Source: Strongylocentrotus purpuratus
Taxonomy: Eukaryota > Echinodermata > Echinoidea > Camarodonta > Strongylocentrotidae
Assembly: GCF_000002235.5 (NCBI RefSeq)
Contig: NW_022145594.1
Location: 18,764,412 to 18,828,411 of the forward strand
Direction of reading: 5' to 3'
Length of the DNA: 64,000 nucleotides
Below the pieces are notes generated by a model. The model ran no database searches and was not told the DNA's origin. It worked only from the letters and a program-made list of their open reading frames with translations. Position 1 is the stretch's first letter. Each line of letters opens with the position of its first letter. A program made the translations under genes and the position numbers. Below are positions 45,181-56,047 of the stretch, piece by piece.

Positions 45181-46369
45181 TGTCATGAGTCAGATGCACT
45201 GAATACAGTGAGTAAAGATTGTGCTGCACATTTATTTTTATTTTGTAATTTGATACTCGAAGAAAACACGGTTGAATTTTATGCTCTCTGTCCCATAGAT
45301 ATGAGGTGGCATATGGTGATAAATGCCCATTTTCAGTGACAGCGTTAAGAAACTAGATTTGTATTCTAAGGTACTAGATTCTTTTAAATTAACCTAAAAA
45401 TTACGAACTACCACTACGATACAGGACTATATCCGTTTATAAGTTTGCTTCAAAATCTTGAAATTTGTTTAAAAGCTCTCTAAAGTGTTGGGAACCCTAA
45501 AATATTCCATGTGGAAGAGGGTGTAATTTAACACTTAATTCTGCAAAGTAAGGTCGTGACTTTAATGCGTGCTTCCACACGCATGTTTGCAAATGAGTTC
45601 TCTTAACATTTTCTACAAACGCTTCAGTAGTTTGAGGTAGTGAGGCAAGGTTTGGGGGTATTTGGAGCTCCTAGTCTTCGGACCCTTGATAGCCACACGT
45701 TGATACGAGCCTCTGACATTCAGTTGGTTGTTGACTGTCCATAACATGAAGCAAAACATTGAGTAGGTTGAGTGATGGCATATGACCATGCTGCATCAAC
45801 ATTGCCAACTCAGTCCTAAGGAAGTCGAATCTTCTGCTTCATCACTTTCAGCATTGTACCCTATCCAATGCCAAAGTATGCCCCAAGAGTGTCGCATCCC
45901 GTCAACGCATGCCCTGCCAACATCGATGGAATGATATCTCCTTACTTGTCTACATTGGCAGGAACATCAATAACAGTTCGATTTGTGAAGGGGCGTCTCC
46001 ATGGTCATTGGCGTTTTATAAGTCCGTCATGTAGATAATGATGCAAAAGTAGTACGTAGACGTCTGTGTCATCCACTAGGACCCTAACATACATCTTCTC
46101 ATTAGCATCAATTCCAATCGCTTGCTGTTCTTTGATGTTGCCTGCTTCATCATAACTATGTTGTGGACAGACCTTGGAATGACATCACTGCCTGGAATCA
46201 CTTCAACAAGAACCTCATCTTGACGGTAAAGACCTGCTTGTGCTGTTGCCTATTTCTGAGCACCCAATCATCCTGCAGACTCGCGCATATAATTATGATG
46301 TCGATCAACTTTAGTTTGTTGTCATGAAAAGATAGTGAAGTTAGCAACACTAGACACACGTTTCAACAA

Positions 46370-47930
46370 CTTCTCTCCCTAGCTTTATTGATCTTTCCAA
46401 AGCTTTTGACTGCGTACAACATAAACGCCTATGGAAGATTATGAGCTAGATGGGCTTTCCAGCACATATAATTCAACTCATCCAGTCGCTCTACCAATAC
46501 CAAGAAGCAACAGTAAGAGCAGAGAATGGCGACACCGAAAGGTTCACTATTGGTCAAGTTGTCCGTCAAGGCTGCAACCTATCAGCATAAATTTTCAACA
46601 TCTATGCTGAATTCATCATGAGAAAGGCATTTTATGGTCAAGTTTCTGTTGGTGGACGAACGATCACCAACCTAAGATACGCCGACAATACAACACTCTC
46701 TGGCGTATTAATGGGGAAGGGTATGGGGGGGGGGGGGGGACAGTTGAACCCCCAAACAAAATTCAAACTGTTTTTTTTTTATATATTCGATACCAGTGAT
46801 TTACAAATGTTGCTGAAATGACATGATTTTCCTGGGTTTTTTTTCTCACTTTTTAGTAAATTATTAATTATTTGTTAAGCGTATGTTGGAAAATGACAAA
46901 TCCTAAATCCACAGTCAAGCAAAAATATGCTTATTTAAAAGCCTACATGTCAGGGTCCGCAGAACAGCGGGGCTCAGGGGACTCGAGCCCCCCTCACTTT
47001 TTGTATAAAGTATGTTAAAGAGAACTAGAAAGAAAGAAAGTGACCCGAGGTGAAATGAGGTATCAAAATATGTTCATCTTACAGTTAATAAATGCCTGAA
47101 ACCCTTGAGCTTCCGGGGGCTGTGCCCCTTGAACACCACGCCAATTTGCGCTCCTCTCTTCCTGATCGTAAATACTTCAACCCCCCCTACCCCGCTTTAA
47201 AAAAAAGTTCCGCGGGGCCTGCATGTAACATGTATGAGTGGTGGTGATGCAGATTGTTTTTCTGCCCCTCTAAGTTTTTTTGCTCAGTATGCCACTGACA
47301 ACACTTATAACAAGAACATCAGAAGAACTACTAGAACTCCTTAAAAAAGAGTGAAGGATGCAAGTGAATAATTTGGACCCTACCTCAATGTGAAAAAGAC
47401 CAAGATCATGATTGGTGGAAATTAACTACATGCAACAGAGCATGGTGGTTGATGGAGAAGAAGTTGATCAAGTGGACAAGTTTATATAATGTTCTTGGGT
47501 CAATGATTGTCAAGGAGGGTGGAAGCTCGGCAATATCTGCCTTTGAAATGTGGTGTTGGAGGAAGCTACTTGGGATATCATGAAGAGATTACAACACCAA
47601 TGTACACAATTAATGTCCATCATCGGAGATCAACCGCCACTTGCTACCAGGATTGACAAGTACAAGCTACAATAGTTTGGTCACGTTAGCAGAAGATCAG
47701 GAGACAACCTTGACGAATTATCATTCAAGGTACCTTTGAAGAAACACGTAACAAAGGAAGACTCAAGCTCAGATGGACTGACGACCTTAGGGAAATCACT
47801 AGCCACCCTCTAAATACTAAAGACACTCTACCGGATTGCAGGAGACAGATGCCGATCAAAAGGTCTCACCAAACGGGTCACAAGGGTGAGCCATGATCTA
47901 TATGACAACGACGACGACGACGAACAGTAA
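46370..47930 (+). mobile_element. 5'-truncated RTE-like LINE with (ACG)n tail
   Basis: The plus strand reads FIDLSKAFDCVQHKRLW, GFPAHIIQLIQSLYQYQEAT, VRQGCNLSA and NLRYADNTTL, matching RTE/Nimb-like RT of the type often annotated in animal genomes. After an insertion the frame resumes with TRTSEELLELLKK. The 3' end is a (GAC/ACG)n run at 47905-47925. Several stops and shifts are present. It lies inside the minus-strand gene of the long-TIR element. Confidence 0.75.
46698..47297 (+). mobile_element. hAT-type MITE, 600 bp, inside the LINE
   Basis: The 8-bp duplication ACAACACT (46690-46697, 47298-47305) flanks ends CTCTGGCGTATTAATG and, inverted, CAGTGGCATACTGAGC. The insertion splits the RT motif YADNTTL. 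A G-run lies near the left end. Related copies lie at about 50412-51276 and 51930-52095 in opposite orientation. Confidence 0.8.
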
Positions 47931-48709
47931 GAGATAGTTTCTTGGAGGGCAGCAGTGACGCGGGACTCAGTTGGAAGACTCTCGACCCGTTATGACCTCT
48001 AAATACTCTCGGAATTGTCAAACACCAAGCAAACATCATCAGATTTTCATCCACAGCAGAGCACAACCATCAATGACCGTACAAGGTTGTTCCATGCAGT
48101 GTCTCATGCCTGGCTGACATCTCAACTTTTGTCAAATTCTATAAGTCCGTCTTTGACATGGGAGTGCTCGTTTCCAGAATCATCAAAAAGTGCTGTTGGG
48201 ACTGGTGAAAGCTCTTATGACAAAATGTCCTTGACATTGACCTCTCTTGAACTTGTCTGCAGTCATATTACTTTGGAGTAGATCAACTTTTCATAGACTT
48301 TCGTACCCCAACATTGACTTATTCATGGCTGCCACGGTTTGAACATTCTTGGAAATTGTGACATAGAATCCACCAGGTAATTTCTTTTGAAAATCATGCA
48401 TCTGTCTAGTATAGATGTCAACTGCTTTATCCACATTCACTGACGTTGGAGCAATGCTGGTCTAAATAAAGCCTATTAATTGAATAATAATGTGTGCCGT
48501 AAAACCACTTCTCACCGATTTGTTGAAAAATAAATTCTTTTATAGCCATTTTTTTTCTTGACATATGTAGGGTAGGTGTAGGGAATTGGAGACCACCAAG
48601 CTTGAACCCATCACTGTCTGTCCGTGTTGGCTCCAATACTGATATAGCGACATATGCGGCCTTCGACAACACTACTGCATATATCCAATTCATTTCGAAG
48701 ACTACAGTG

Positions 48710-49690
48710 CGTTCTCGAGAAAATTGGCAAAATTGACCAAGATAAGCAATTTTGATCGTAAAATTTTGCTCTGATATAAAAACACAATTTTCACTGAATG
48801 TTGTGGTGTATGCAGATATTTAGGGGTGGCTCTTTAAAAAATAGTTTTAAAAAGAAGTTTATGAAATGTGCCAACCATCACAGAAAGCTTATGGCCACTG
48901 TGTGTTGTGAATGGGTGTTGCAATTCACATTATGAATGGTGTCTGATCAGAAATGTGTGTAGGTAATGGGGGACACCAGGTCCAAGATGGGGGCCTACTT
49001 CTCCCCAGTTGTCCATTTCATGTTGAAAGGCACTATCATGAAACATATTTGGTTGCACGTGTCACCATTCTAATTTGAATGCATTTAATTTTAAGAAGTT
49101 GTTTCTATGCTGTGAGTTTGATAAATGTAAAAGTCATATTGCCAGAACATTATTCTGAAAGTATTTTAACATATTTGAGAGCACCTTAATTACTGTAAAC
49201 TGTAAACAGAAATATTTTGGGCCCCATTGTTTTAAAATCGTTTCAAAATGACAGTAAGTTCATTGGCTGCATGTATATCATTCAAAAAGTGTTTGAACTA
49301 ACTATAACAATCCCATTTTCATTCAAATTGTATTTAAAATGTCTTGATTTGTAACTGTCCCTTATTACCTACACATGTAGGTAATGAGAGACCTTTGGTG
49401 ATGACGTCATTAATCATTGTTATCTTATTAATCAGTTACATCATCACCACAATTTCGTTACCAAATAAAGAGAAAAAATACTAAAGAGAATACAAAAATG
49501 TCTGTATGTGTAACATTGTTCATGTTTATGTAAATTATGTAAATGTGCTTAAGGGTCTTCCATTCCCCACACCTACCCTATCTAAATTTTTACCAAACAC
49601 GATGAAAGATTAATGCAGCACAACTGCAATTGTTTCCCCAAAAAAGCATTTAATATGATTTCAACGTGACATAGATTTAAGAAATTGGCA
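48710..49690. other. Interior of the long-TIR element, no gene recognised
   Basis: AT-rich. A phrase like TAGGTAATGGGGGACACC or TAGGTGTAGGGAATTGGAGA recurs at about 48568, 48960 and 49377, and inverted at about 49556. Function unknown. Confidence 0.45.
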
Positions 49691-50073
49691 TTTGGCTGGC
49701 ACACATATTTTATTCAAATTAATATGTTTATAGAGGGCGCTATTTCAAAATATGCAAATAAGCTGGTCATCTCTGGCCATGCAACACCACGAAACATATT
49801 TTTAGTGATGGTCCTAGAGAGATACAGACATTTGGCTGCCAAAAATTGAAGAAAAAATCCTTATTATATATTTATTATTCATTTTTAAAGGAAAATCATG
49901 TACTTTGGCGGCCATTTTGTATGACGTCATATATCTTAAATTGCTCAAGGCTGACAGAGTGTCAGCAATCGGATTCTTCAAATAGAAGGTCTAAGCAATC
50001 AAAATCCATTGAAAAAAAACTATAGACCCTAAAACAAGGTTAGGCCAATAATCTGGATTTGGCTGCCGGACTA
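49690..50073 (-). repeat. Right long TIR
   Basis: Inverted partner of 44781-45180. It ends GGCTGCCGGACTA before TTA. Confidence 0.7.
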
Positions 50074-50076
50074 TTA

Positions 50077-50395
50077 TAAAGTGAGAGTGGATATGGGGAA
50101 TCTGTTGGAGGAGAAGGGCACCTATCAGATATTGATAGGGGCATTTATCAAATGTTAAAAGGGGCATTTTGAAAAGGGGGAAGGGGTCATATAAAAAAGA
50201 AAAAGGGGCACTCCCCATCCGAAGAAATATGGTAGGGCCTACACGTGTCAAAATAAAAGGGGCACTTATCAGAGGTGAAAAGTGGCATTTAAGAGAAAAT
50301 GAAGGGGGTTCTTATTAAGAAGGGAAAAGTACACTTATTAAAAAGGAAAAGGGGAACGAGTCACAGAAAATATCAGAAGTGAAATTTATCGACAC
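50077..50395 (+). repeat. Quasi-periodic GGGGCACTTATCA repeat, right of insertion
   Basis: Units such as AAAAGGGGCACTTATCAGAG and TTAAAAGGGGCATTTTGAAA recur about every 25-35 bp. It continues the array at 44620-44780. Confidence 0.6.
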
Positions 50396-50411
50396 CTGAA
50401 AAGACGTAGGC

Positions 50412-51276
50412 CTGGCACAGGCGCGCCGGAAGCAGTTTGGGATTGGGGGGGGGGGCAGAAGAAAAATCTGCATCACCACCACTCTTACACGTTACATGCA
50501 GGCCCCGCGGAACGTTTTTCAAAGTGGAGTATTAACGATCGGGTAGAGCGTAAATTGGTGTCGGGTCTAGGGCCTGAGCCTCAGCAGGGGGTCAAGGGGC
50601 TGAGCTCCCGGAAGGTCAGGGTGTTTAGGCATTAAATTACGGTCAGATAAGCATATTTAGATACCTTATTTATGACACTGGCAGGTCACTAATTGGCGGA
50701 GAGTCAAGGGAGCAGTGCCCCGGAAGCTCAGGGGTTTTAGGTATTTAAGGTTTGATGAGCATCAAAGGGCCCTCCTAAAGGCCATTGATGTGGTCAAGGG
50801 AGCTCAGAGGTTTTAATATTTAACTACAGTCAGATTAGCATCCAGGGGGCGCCTTAGGGCCCTCGGTGGGGTCCAGGGGCAGAGCCCCGGAAGCTCGGGG
50901 TTTTAGGTATTTACTTACGGTCAGATGAGCATATTTTGATACTTCATTTGTGACATTGGCAGGCCACTTATTTTTTCTTTTTCCTTCTTTCCTTTTTTTT
51001 CTCTGAAACATAATTTTTCAAAAAGTAAGGAGGGTTCGAGCCCCATGGCCAGCCATTTTGCAGACCATGACATAAAGGCTTCTAAATAAGCATATTTTTC
51101 GCCCGACTATAAATTTGGGAATTCTAATTTTCCAATAAACGCATAAAAAGATATGTATGACTTACACAAAAATAGGAAAAAAATACCAGAAAATCATGTA
51201 ATTTCAGCAACATTTGTAAATCACTGGTATAGCAAAATAAATACCCCGACCCCCCCCCCCTCATCAGTACGCCAGC
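50412..51276 (-). mobile_element. Longer relative of the 46698-47297 hAT-type MITE
   Basis: In opposite orientation it shares CATCACCACCACTCTTACAC, TTTCAGCAACATTTGTAAAT and an end reading CATCAGTACGCCAG. Its middle contains diverged ~100-130-bp internal repeats with CGGAAGCTCAGGGGTTTTAG-type phrases (50590-50950). No clear target duplication was found. Confidence 0.65.
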
Positions 51277-51535
51277 GTAAAGGGGCTCATGTCTTCTCAC
51301 CCCTATAACAAACAGACACGCTTTCCCATTCTTACACAATATGTCCACGATATGCGCGTATCGTTATTATAAAAGCCTCAATTGATAAATATAGGGGCAT
51401 TCGCAATGTTTAGGAATTTTAATTCCTGTTTACTTTCCTTTTGTTTGAATGGAATTGTATATATGTTATTTAATTCAGGTTTTTTGTATGGTTATGTTCT
51501 TTTTGGGTTAGAAATACAAACCATCTTAACACGAT
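51277..51535. other. Unassigned sequence between G/C-run elements
   Basis: Nothing recognised; T-rich. Confidence 0.4.
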
Positions 51536-51920
51536 CCTTTACTACTTTTTTTTTTTGGAGGGGGGGGGGGCGTTTTTTTTTTTTGGGGGGGGGGTGCCAA
51601 AATGCGTTTTGCCCCCCCCCCCCCCATTTTTTTGGTTTGGCGCCAGGGGGGAGGGGTGCCATCTAAAAAAAAAAAATAATAATGTGTTTTTACACGTTTT
51701 TTTCCCAGGGGGGGGGGGGGGTCCGTGCCCCCTGGACCCCCCCCCCCCCTGAATGCGTTATATTTTTCTGCTGCACAGATTGGGGTTAGGTGCGTGTTGA
51801 GCTTATGGGAAAGTTAAGGGTTAGGGTTAGGATTAGGGTTAAATCAAGACCTCTTTTTAAAAAAAGCCCCAATCTGTGCCGCAGAAAAAAAATAACGCCC
51901 CCTGGATCCGCCACTAGTTT
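51536..51920. mobile_element. G/C-run-rich foldback with telomere-like repeats in the loop
   Basis: Six long G or C runs lie within 51555-51750. Then 51752-51785 (TGCGTTATATTTTTCTGCTG and on) pairs with 51866-51900 as an inverted repeat. Between the arms, 51810-51842 reads GTTAAGGGTTAGGGTTAGG and continues in the same register. The right end, read inverted, is CTAGTGGCGGATCCAGGGGG, a common MITE terminus. Confidence 0.6.
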
Positions 51921-51929
51921 GGCAGTGCC

Positions 51930-52095
51930 GCCTCTATGGCATACTGGCCAAAAATGAGAAGAAAAAAACGGAAATCTTGTCATTTCAGCAACATTTGTAA
52001 ATAGTCCAACTGGTATCGAATTAGAAATAAACCACGGTCCACGTTTGAATTTTATTTTGGGTATCTGCCCCCCCCCCCCCCCCCATCAGTATAAG
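51930..52095 (-). mobile_element. Partial third copy of the hAT-type MITE
   Basis: TTTCAGCAACATTTGTAAAT, an ACTGGTATCGAATTAG-like phrase and a terminal C-run followed by CATCAGTAT match the MITE at 46698-47297 in inverted orientation. Confidence 0.6.
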
Positions 52096-53177
52096 CTAGT
52101 GCATTATGATAAAACAAACATAACGAATGTAAATGTTGATTTAAATCATGTAATGATTAACTTTTTTGTCCGCGCGTTTTGGTAACTTATTTATCTAGAG
52201 GGCGTCAAAGCTTGGCGGGAAATTTGCTAACCCGTGCAGACAGGGAAATCCCCAACTTCCATCAAACCGTGAATCTGGATCGGGCATGGGTAGCGGTTCT
52301 GCTCCACACAATACCCGACACAGATACCAACAACTAAACCAGATTACTTGCTTAGAAGCTTGACACCCAACTATGAGAAGGAAGAATACACGAACTGGAA
52401 CTGCATGCATGGAAGCGTGACTGCTGACAGCTGAGCATATTCTTCCAGAATCTCGGGTAAAGCCAGGCAAATTAAGGTACAGCCAGCGCCAATGCACTGG
52501 GCACTAGATATAGCTGGTAGTGGTAGTCACTCCAGCAAAGCATGCTAATGCGTATTGACCTCTTGCACTGCATACTTGCTGTGAGGCAGGTATTATTAGA
52601 CCTAGATCTATACACAAATATACACACCATACAATATTGCATAGACTGTCAATAGGACCGATTGGGCTGATCGGCAAATTTGACACTAGACTTAGACCCC
52701 TAGTCTACAATTTGAATTTTTAAATTATTCTTTTTAACATCAGTAAGTTGAGGCAAATGTATATTACTGCTATTTAGGTGTCATCAATTGTCACTAAAGT
52801 ACAGATTTTGAGTGAAATCAGATGAGTTTTGTACAGTGGTGTTTGAAATGTTGTGAATCAAAAACACAGCTTTTACTACCACAGCCAGGATAGTGATGCT
52901 CCTATGTGTGGTGGTAAGATAAAGTAAGTAAATGTCTGACGCCGTGATTTTTAGACGTGAAGCCAGGTCAGCTAAAATGTGTCGGCTGTTTTTATGCTAA
53001 ATCAGCTAAAAAAATTATTTTGAATGTTCCAAAGGTACGTGATCCTGCAGAAAATTTGGATAAAATTCTGTGAGATCACATCTTAATCATTATCATTTCA
53101 AAATTACCCTCCCCAACTGCTTCACAGAGCCCTAGCCCTATAGATGCACATTACTTACACATAGACTAGATAGATCT
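52096..53177. other. Intergenic, nothing recognised
   Basis: No motif-bearing open frame. Small frames at 52195-52686 are cysteine- and tryptophan-rich by chance and resemble nothing known to me. Confidence 0.4.
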
Positions 53178-54280
53178 AGACCCAAAGGCTCATGCCGAAA
53201 GGGTGCGTTGGGAGTGTCGCGTCGTGTTGACTTGAACGCGACCATTTGTCCAAAGCCCCCCCTGGTTTGGCCGAAAGGGTGCGTTGGGAGTGTCGCGTCG
53301 TGTTGAACGCGACCATTCGTCCAAAGCCCCCCCCGTTTGGCCGAAAGGGTGCGTTGGGAGTGTCGCGTTGCGTAGAACGCGACCATTCGTCCAAAGCCCC
53401 CCCCCCCCCCCCCCCCGTTTGGCCGAAAGGGTGCGTTGGGAGTGTCGCGTTGCGTAGAACGCGACCATTCGTCCAAAGCCCCCCCCCCCCCCGGTTTGGC
53501 CAAAAGGGTGCGTTAACTTATCTTCCACATCAGTCGTTTATAATAGAATTTAAGAAATTTAACTTGTTTAAATTCAAATAATCAAAAAGGTGTTTACCTA
53601 GTCTTGCATATCAGTCGCTTATTTATTAAAATAACGAAAAATAAAATCCATTTCTTTCTATGTATGGAATTCAGAAAGCCCCCCCCCCCCAGATCAGGCA
53701 TTTATAAGAATTAAATCAATATATAACAAGAAACACAATCAAATAATTTACTATGATAATATATAAAATGTCTAATAAAGGTGTTTACCTAGTCTTGCAT
53801 ATCAGTCGTTTACTTATTAAAATAATGAAAAATAATATCCATTTCTTGCTATGTATGGAATTCAGAAAGCCCCCCCCCCCCCCAGATCAGGCATTTATAA
53901 GAATTAAATCAATAATTAATAATTCCTTAATTGATGTAATTTTTATAAACGCCTGCTCTGCAAGACTACGTAAAAACTAGTTTTATTTAATTTTTAATCT
54001 GTTTCTATCTTGATTATTTGAATTTAAACAACTTAAATTAGTATTCCGTAAATTCTATTATAAACGACTGATGTGGAAGACTAGTCAACGCACCCTTTCG
54101 GCCAAACCTAGGGGGGGGGGGGGGCTTTGGACGAAAAGTCGTGTTCGACGCGACGCAACACTCCCAACGCACCCTTTCGGCCAAACCTGGGAGGGGGGGG
54201 GGCTTTGGAAGAATGGTCGCGTTCAAGTCTAGTCAACGCGACGCGACGCTATCCACCCTTTCGGCATAAGCCGAACCCTA
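53178..54280. mobile_element. Foldback element with ~70-bp tandem subrepeats and C-runs
   Basis: The outer ends are inverted: GGCTCATGCCGAAAGGGTG on the left and GGCTTATGCCGAAAGGGTG from the right. Left arm: four to five units of GCCGAAAGGGTGCGTTGGGA plus the rest, each ending in a C-run of different length (53191-53515). Right arm: about two to three inverted units (54080-54265). Inside them AGTCTTGCATATCAGTCG and a ~120-bp block are directly repeated at 53600-53720 and 53785-53925. No coding. The target duplication is unclear. Confidence 0.7.
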
Positions 54281-54400
54281 AGGCCTGAATTCACAAAGGA
54301 GGTTTGTCCTCAAACCTAGGTTTATATGTGCGTCATATTACACGTTTTGAAGCACATAAACCTAGGTTTGTCGACAAGCCTCCTTTGGGAATTCAGGCCT
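54281..54400. mobile_element. 120-bp near-perfect hairpin MITE
   Basis: The left arm starts AGGCCTGAATTCACAAAGG and the right arm, inverted, starts AGGCCTGAATTCCCAAAGG. The arms of ~50 bp also share CCTAGGTTTATATGTGC. It abuts the right end of the foldback element. Confidence 0.75.
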
Positions 54401-54502
54401 TTGTGTGTGCTCTCTGAGCTGCGTGTGCGCTCAAGCATTTGTGCCATTTCATTTGTACACGTCTATGGGAATTTGTAGCTGAAAGATTTTATTTTAGGGT
54501 TA

Positions 54503-55649
54503 AGCCCCTTTCACACCGGGCCATACGTACAGTTGTGTAGTGTTGCTTACCGACAACCCAGAGCGTACGCTGGCGTAGTATATACGCACGTGACGTGACG
54601 TAATAGCAGGCCTGCATGCATGCTACGTGCATGCGATATACGTCAACCCTGCGAGGAGCTAGCTGAGGCCTGCGAGGCGGTCCGCCAGTACTTAGTCTAA
54701 CAATTACTACCTTTTCTTTCCTTTTTTTTCCTGTCTGGCCCTGATTAGTGACGAAAGTGGTTGCCATGCGTGACAGCATTTTCAGACCCTGGATGCATGA
54801 CTGTCACGCACAATTTGTGACACTTGGTAGCTCTGCAAAGGGGTACGCGAGATGGACGCAAACAATTGTTGTTTTTTTTAAAAAAAAATTTAATTTGTTT
54901 TTTTTGGCCTACTATCAGCGGAGACACTAATCCCAAAACGTACGCATTTTCTACGAAACAACTACACAATAGTAAGCTACCCTACACCAGTCCGACGAAG
55001 CAGTATAAGCAGAGCTACCAAGTGTCGCGCATTGTGCGTGAAAGCCACGCATCGAGGGTCTGAAAACGCTGTCACGCATGGACATAAATTTTGTAACGCA
55101 TCAGGGCCATACTGGGAAGAAAAAAAGAAAAAAGAAGTAATTGCTAGACTACGTACTGGCCGACTGCCTCGAGGCCTTCGCTAGCTCCTCGCAGGGTTTG
55201 TGTATGTATATCACATGCACGTAGCATGCATGCAGGCCGGCTTTCTCGCCTCGTCACACACGCCCCCGATTTAGAAACGTACGCTATACGCTATACCCTC
55301 TCCCGCCGAGTCATTAAAATGTCACGCATAGCTGATCTTTCAACTTGGAATCTCTGTGTACGTATAAATTAATTAAGACGTCCTACTCCTAGATCCTTTT
55401 TGCACACGCAGTAAGCAACCATGCGCAACTGTAAGCAAACCTACGTACCTGGTATGCCAACCGCATGCGCCGTAGGTACGCAGTGCCTATGCACCGGGTA
55501 CGTAACCATACGCAATCGTACGGCAGCCTAAACATAACCTAAGCAGGTACTACGCCGAAGCAACATTTTTTCATGAATAGCAGCCTAATTTCGGCATACT
55601 CGGTACACCTCACTACGCAACTCTACGCTGATCCGGTGTGAAAGGGGCT
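54503..55649. mobile_element. Harbinger-like foldback element, TTA target duplication
   Basis: The ends AGCCCCTTTCACACCGG and CCGGTGTGAAAGGGGCT are perfect inverted repeats flanked by TTA (54500-54502, 55650-55652). Most of the left arm (to about 54850) pairs with the right side from about 55010 to 55240, for example GTAGCTCTGC, CATGCGTGACAGC and CGAGGAGCTAGC blocks. No transposase. The 3-bp TTA duplication suggests mobilisation by a Harbinger-type enzyme. Confidence 0.75.
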
Positions 55650-55812
55650 TTACTCGAAATGAATGCATGGACTGACATGAAATTGGTAGACATTTTACAG
55701 AAGAAATGGCAAAAACCATATCATTTGAACATTTTCTAAAATACTATGTAGTAGAAGTTTAATTTCTGTTATAAAAAGTATCATCCAGACACCAGGAGGG
55801 CATTACTAGTGT

Positions 55813-55918
55813 GAAACCGTCATAAATTTAAATTTGTGGACATCTCGTTGAAAAGTGTGTTATAGAATTAACACGCATTTTTATGGGATTTCCACAAACT
55901 TAGACTTATGACGGTTTC
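55813..55918. mobile_element. Short hairpin MITE upstream of MRE11
   Basis: GAAACCGTCATAAATTTAAA pairs with the inverted right end GAAACCGTCATAAGTCTAAG over ~29 bp, 110 bp upstream of the first MRE11 exon seen. Confidence 0.6.
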
Positions 55919-56047
55919 TAATAATGCAAAGGATTCACCCTTTCAAATTTAAGAGATATGTAAAATGATGTTGAAGTATTTGTCTAGAGTATAGATCTAC
56001 TATGAATGTATTTGTTTGATTGCAGGAGAAAGGACATAGAATCTGTA

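Larger units (their letters stand above)
45650..48700 (-). pseudogene. Decayed gene of an uncharacterised, FEN/PIN-like family
   Basis: Minus-strand blocks in order: VDKAVDIYTRQMHDFQKK (about 48450-48390), SPVPTALFDDSGNEHS (about 48200), VDGCALLW-type and VFDN blocks (about 48070-47990), then after the LINE DNKLKLIDII (about 46310), DDTDVYVLLLHHYLHDGL (about 46075) and IIPSMLAGHALTGCDTLGAY followed by FGIGKGT (about 45935). I recall similar uncharacterised proteins in many invertebrate genomes. The order acidic DxD, then GCDT, then GIGK resembles XPG/FEN1 nucleases (DxD, GSDY, GIGPKRA), so a PIN/FEN-like nuclease fold is inferred, not shown. Multiple stops and frame changes plus the LINE make this copy non-functional. 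Its origin as the element's own gene is inferred from position. Confidence 0.5.
44781..50073 (-). mobile_element. 5.3-kb long-TIR element with uncharacterised nuclease-like gene
   Basis: Ends are inverted: TAGTCCGGCAGCC on the left, GGCTGCCGGACTA on the right, flanked by TTA (44778-44780, 50074-50076). The TIRs extend ~390 bp (to about 45180 and from about 49690), and both contain TTTTAGGGTCTATAGTTTTT and TGACGTCATACAAAATGGCC. The TIRs are diverged, so the insertion is not recent. The interior minus strand holds a decayed gene (about 48700-45650) and a plus-strand RTE-like LINE (about 46370-47930). Without the LINE the element would be ~3.7 kb. I do not recognise the superfamily; the TTA duplication alone would fit Harbinger, but no Harbinger transposase is present. 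Confidence 0.7.

Noticed and set aside
48015-48281. 88-codon plus-strand frame in the long-TIR element
   Set aside because: It is antisense to the recognised SPVPTALFDDSG block of the decayed minus-strand gene.
51382-51752. Overlapping Gly/Pro/Phe-rich open frames
   Set aside because: They are produced by long G, C and T runs and change frame at each run; no credible protein.
53138-53581. Several overlapping 70-120-codon frames on both strands with repeating peptides
   Set aside because: They are translations of the ~70-bp tandem units in the foldback element; every frame is open because the unit lacks stops.
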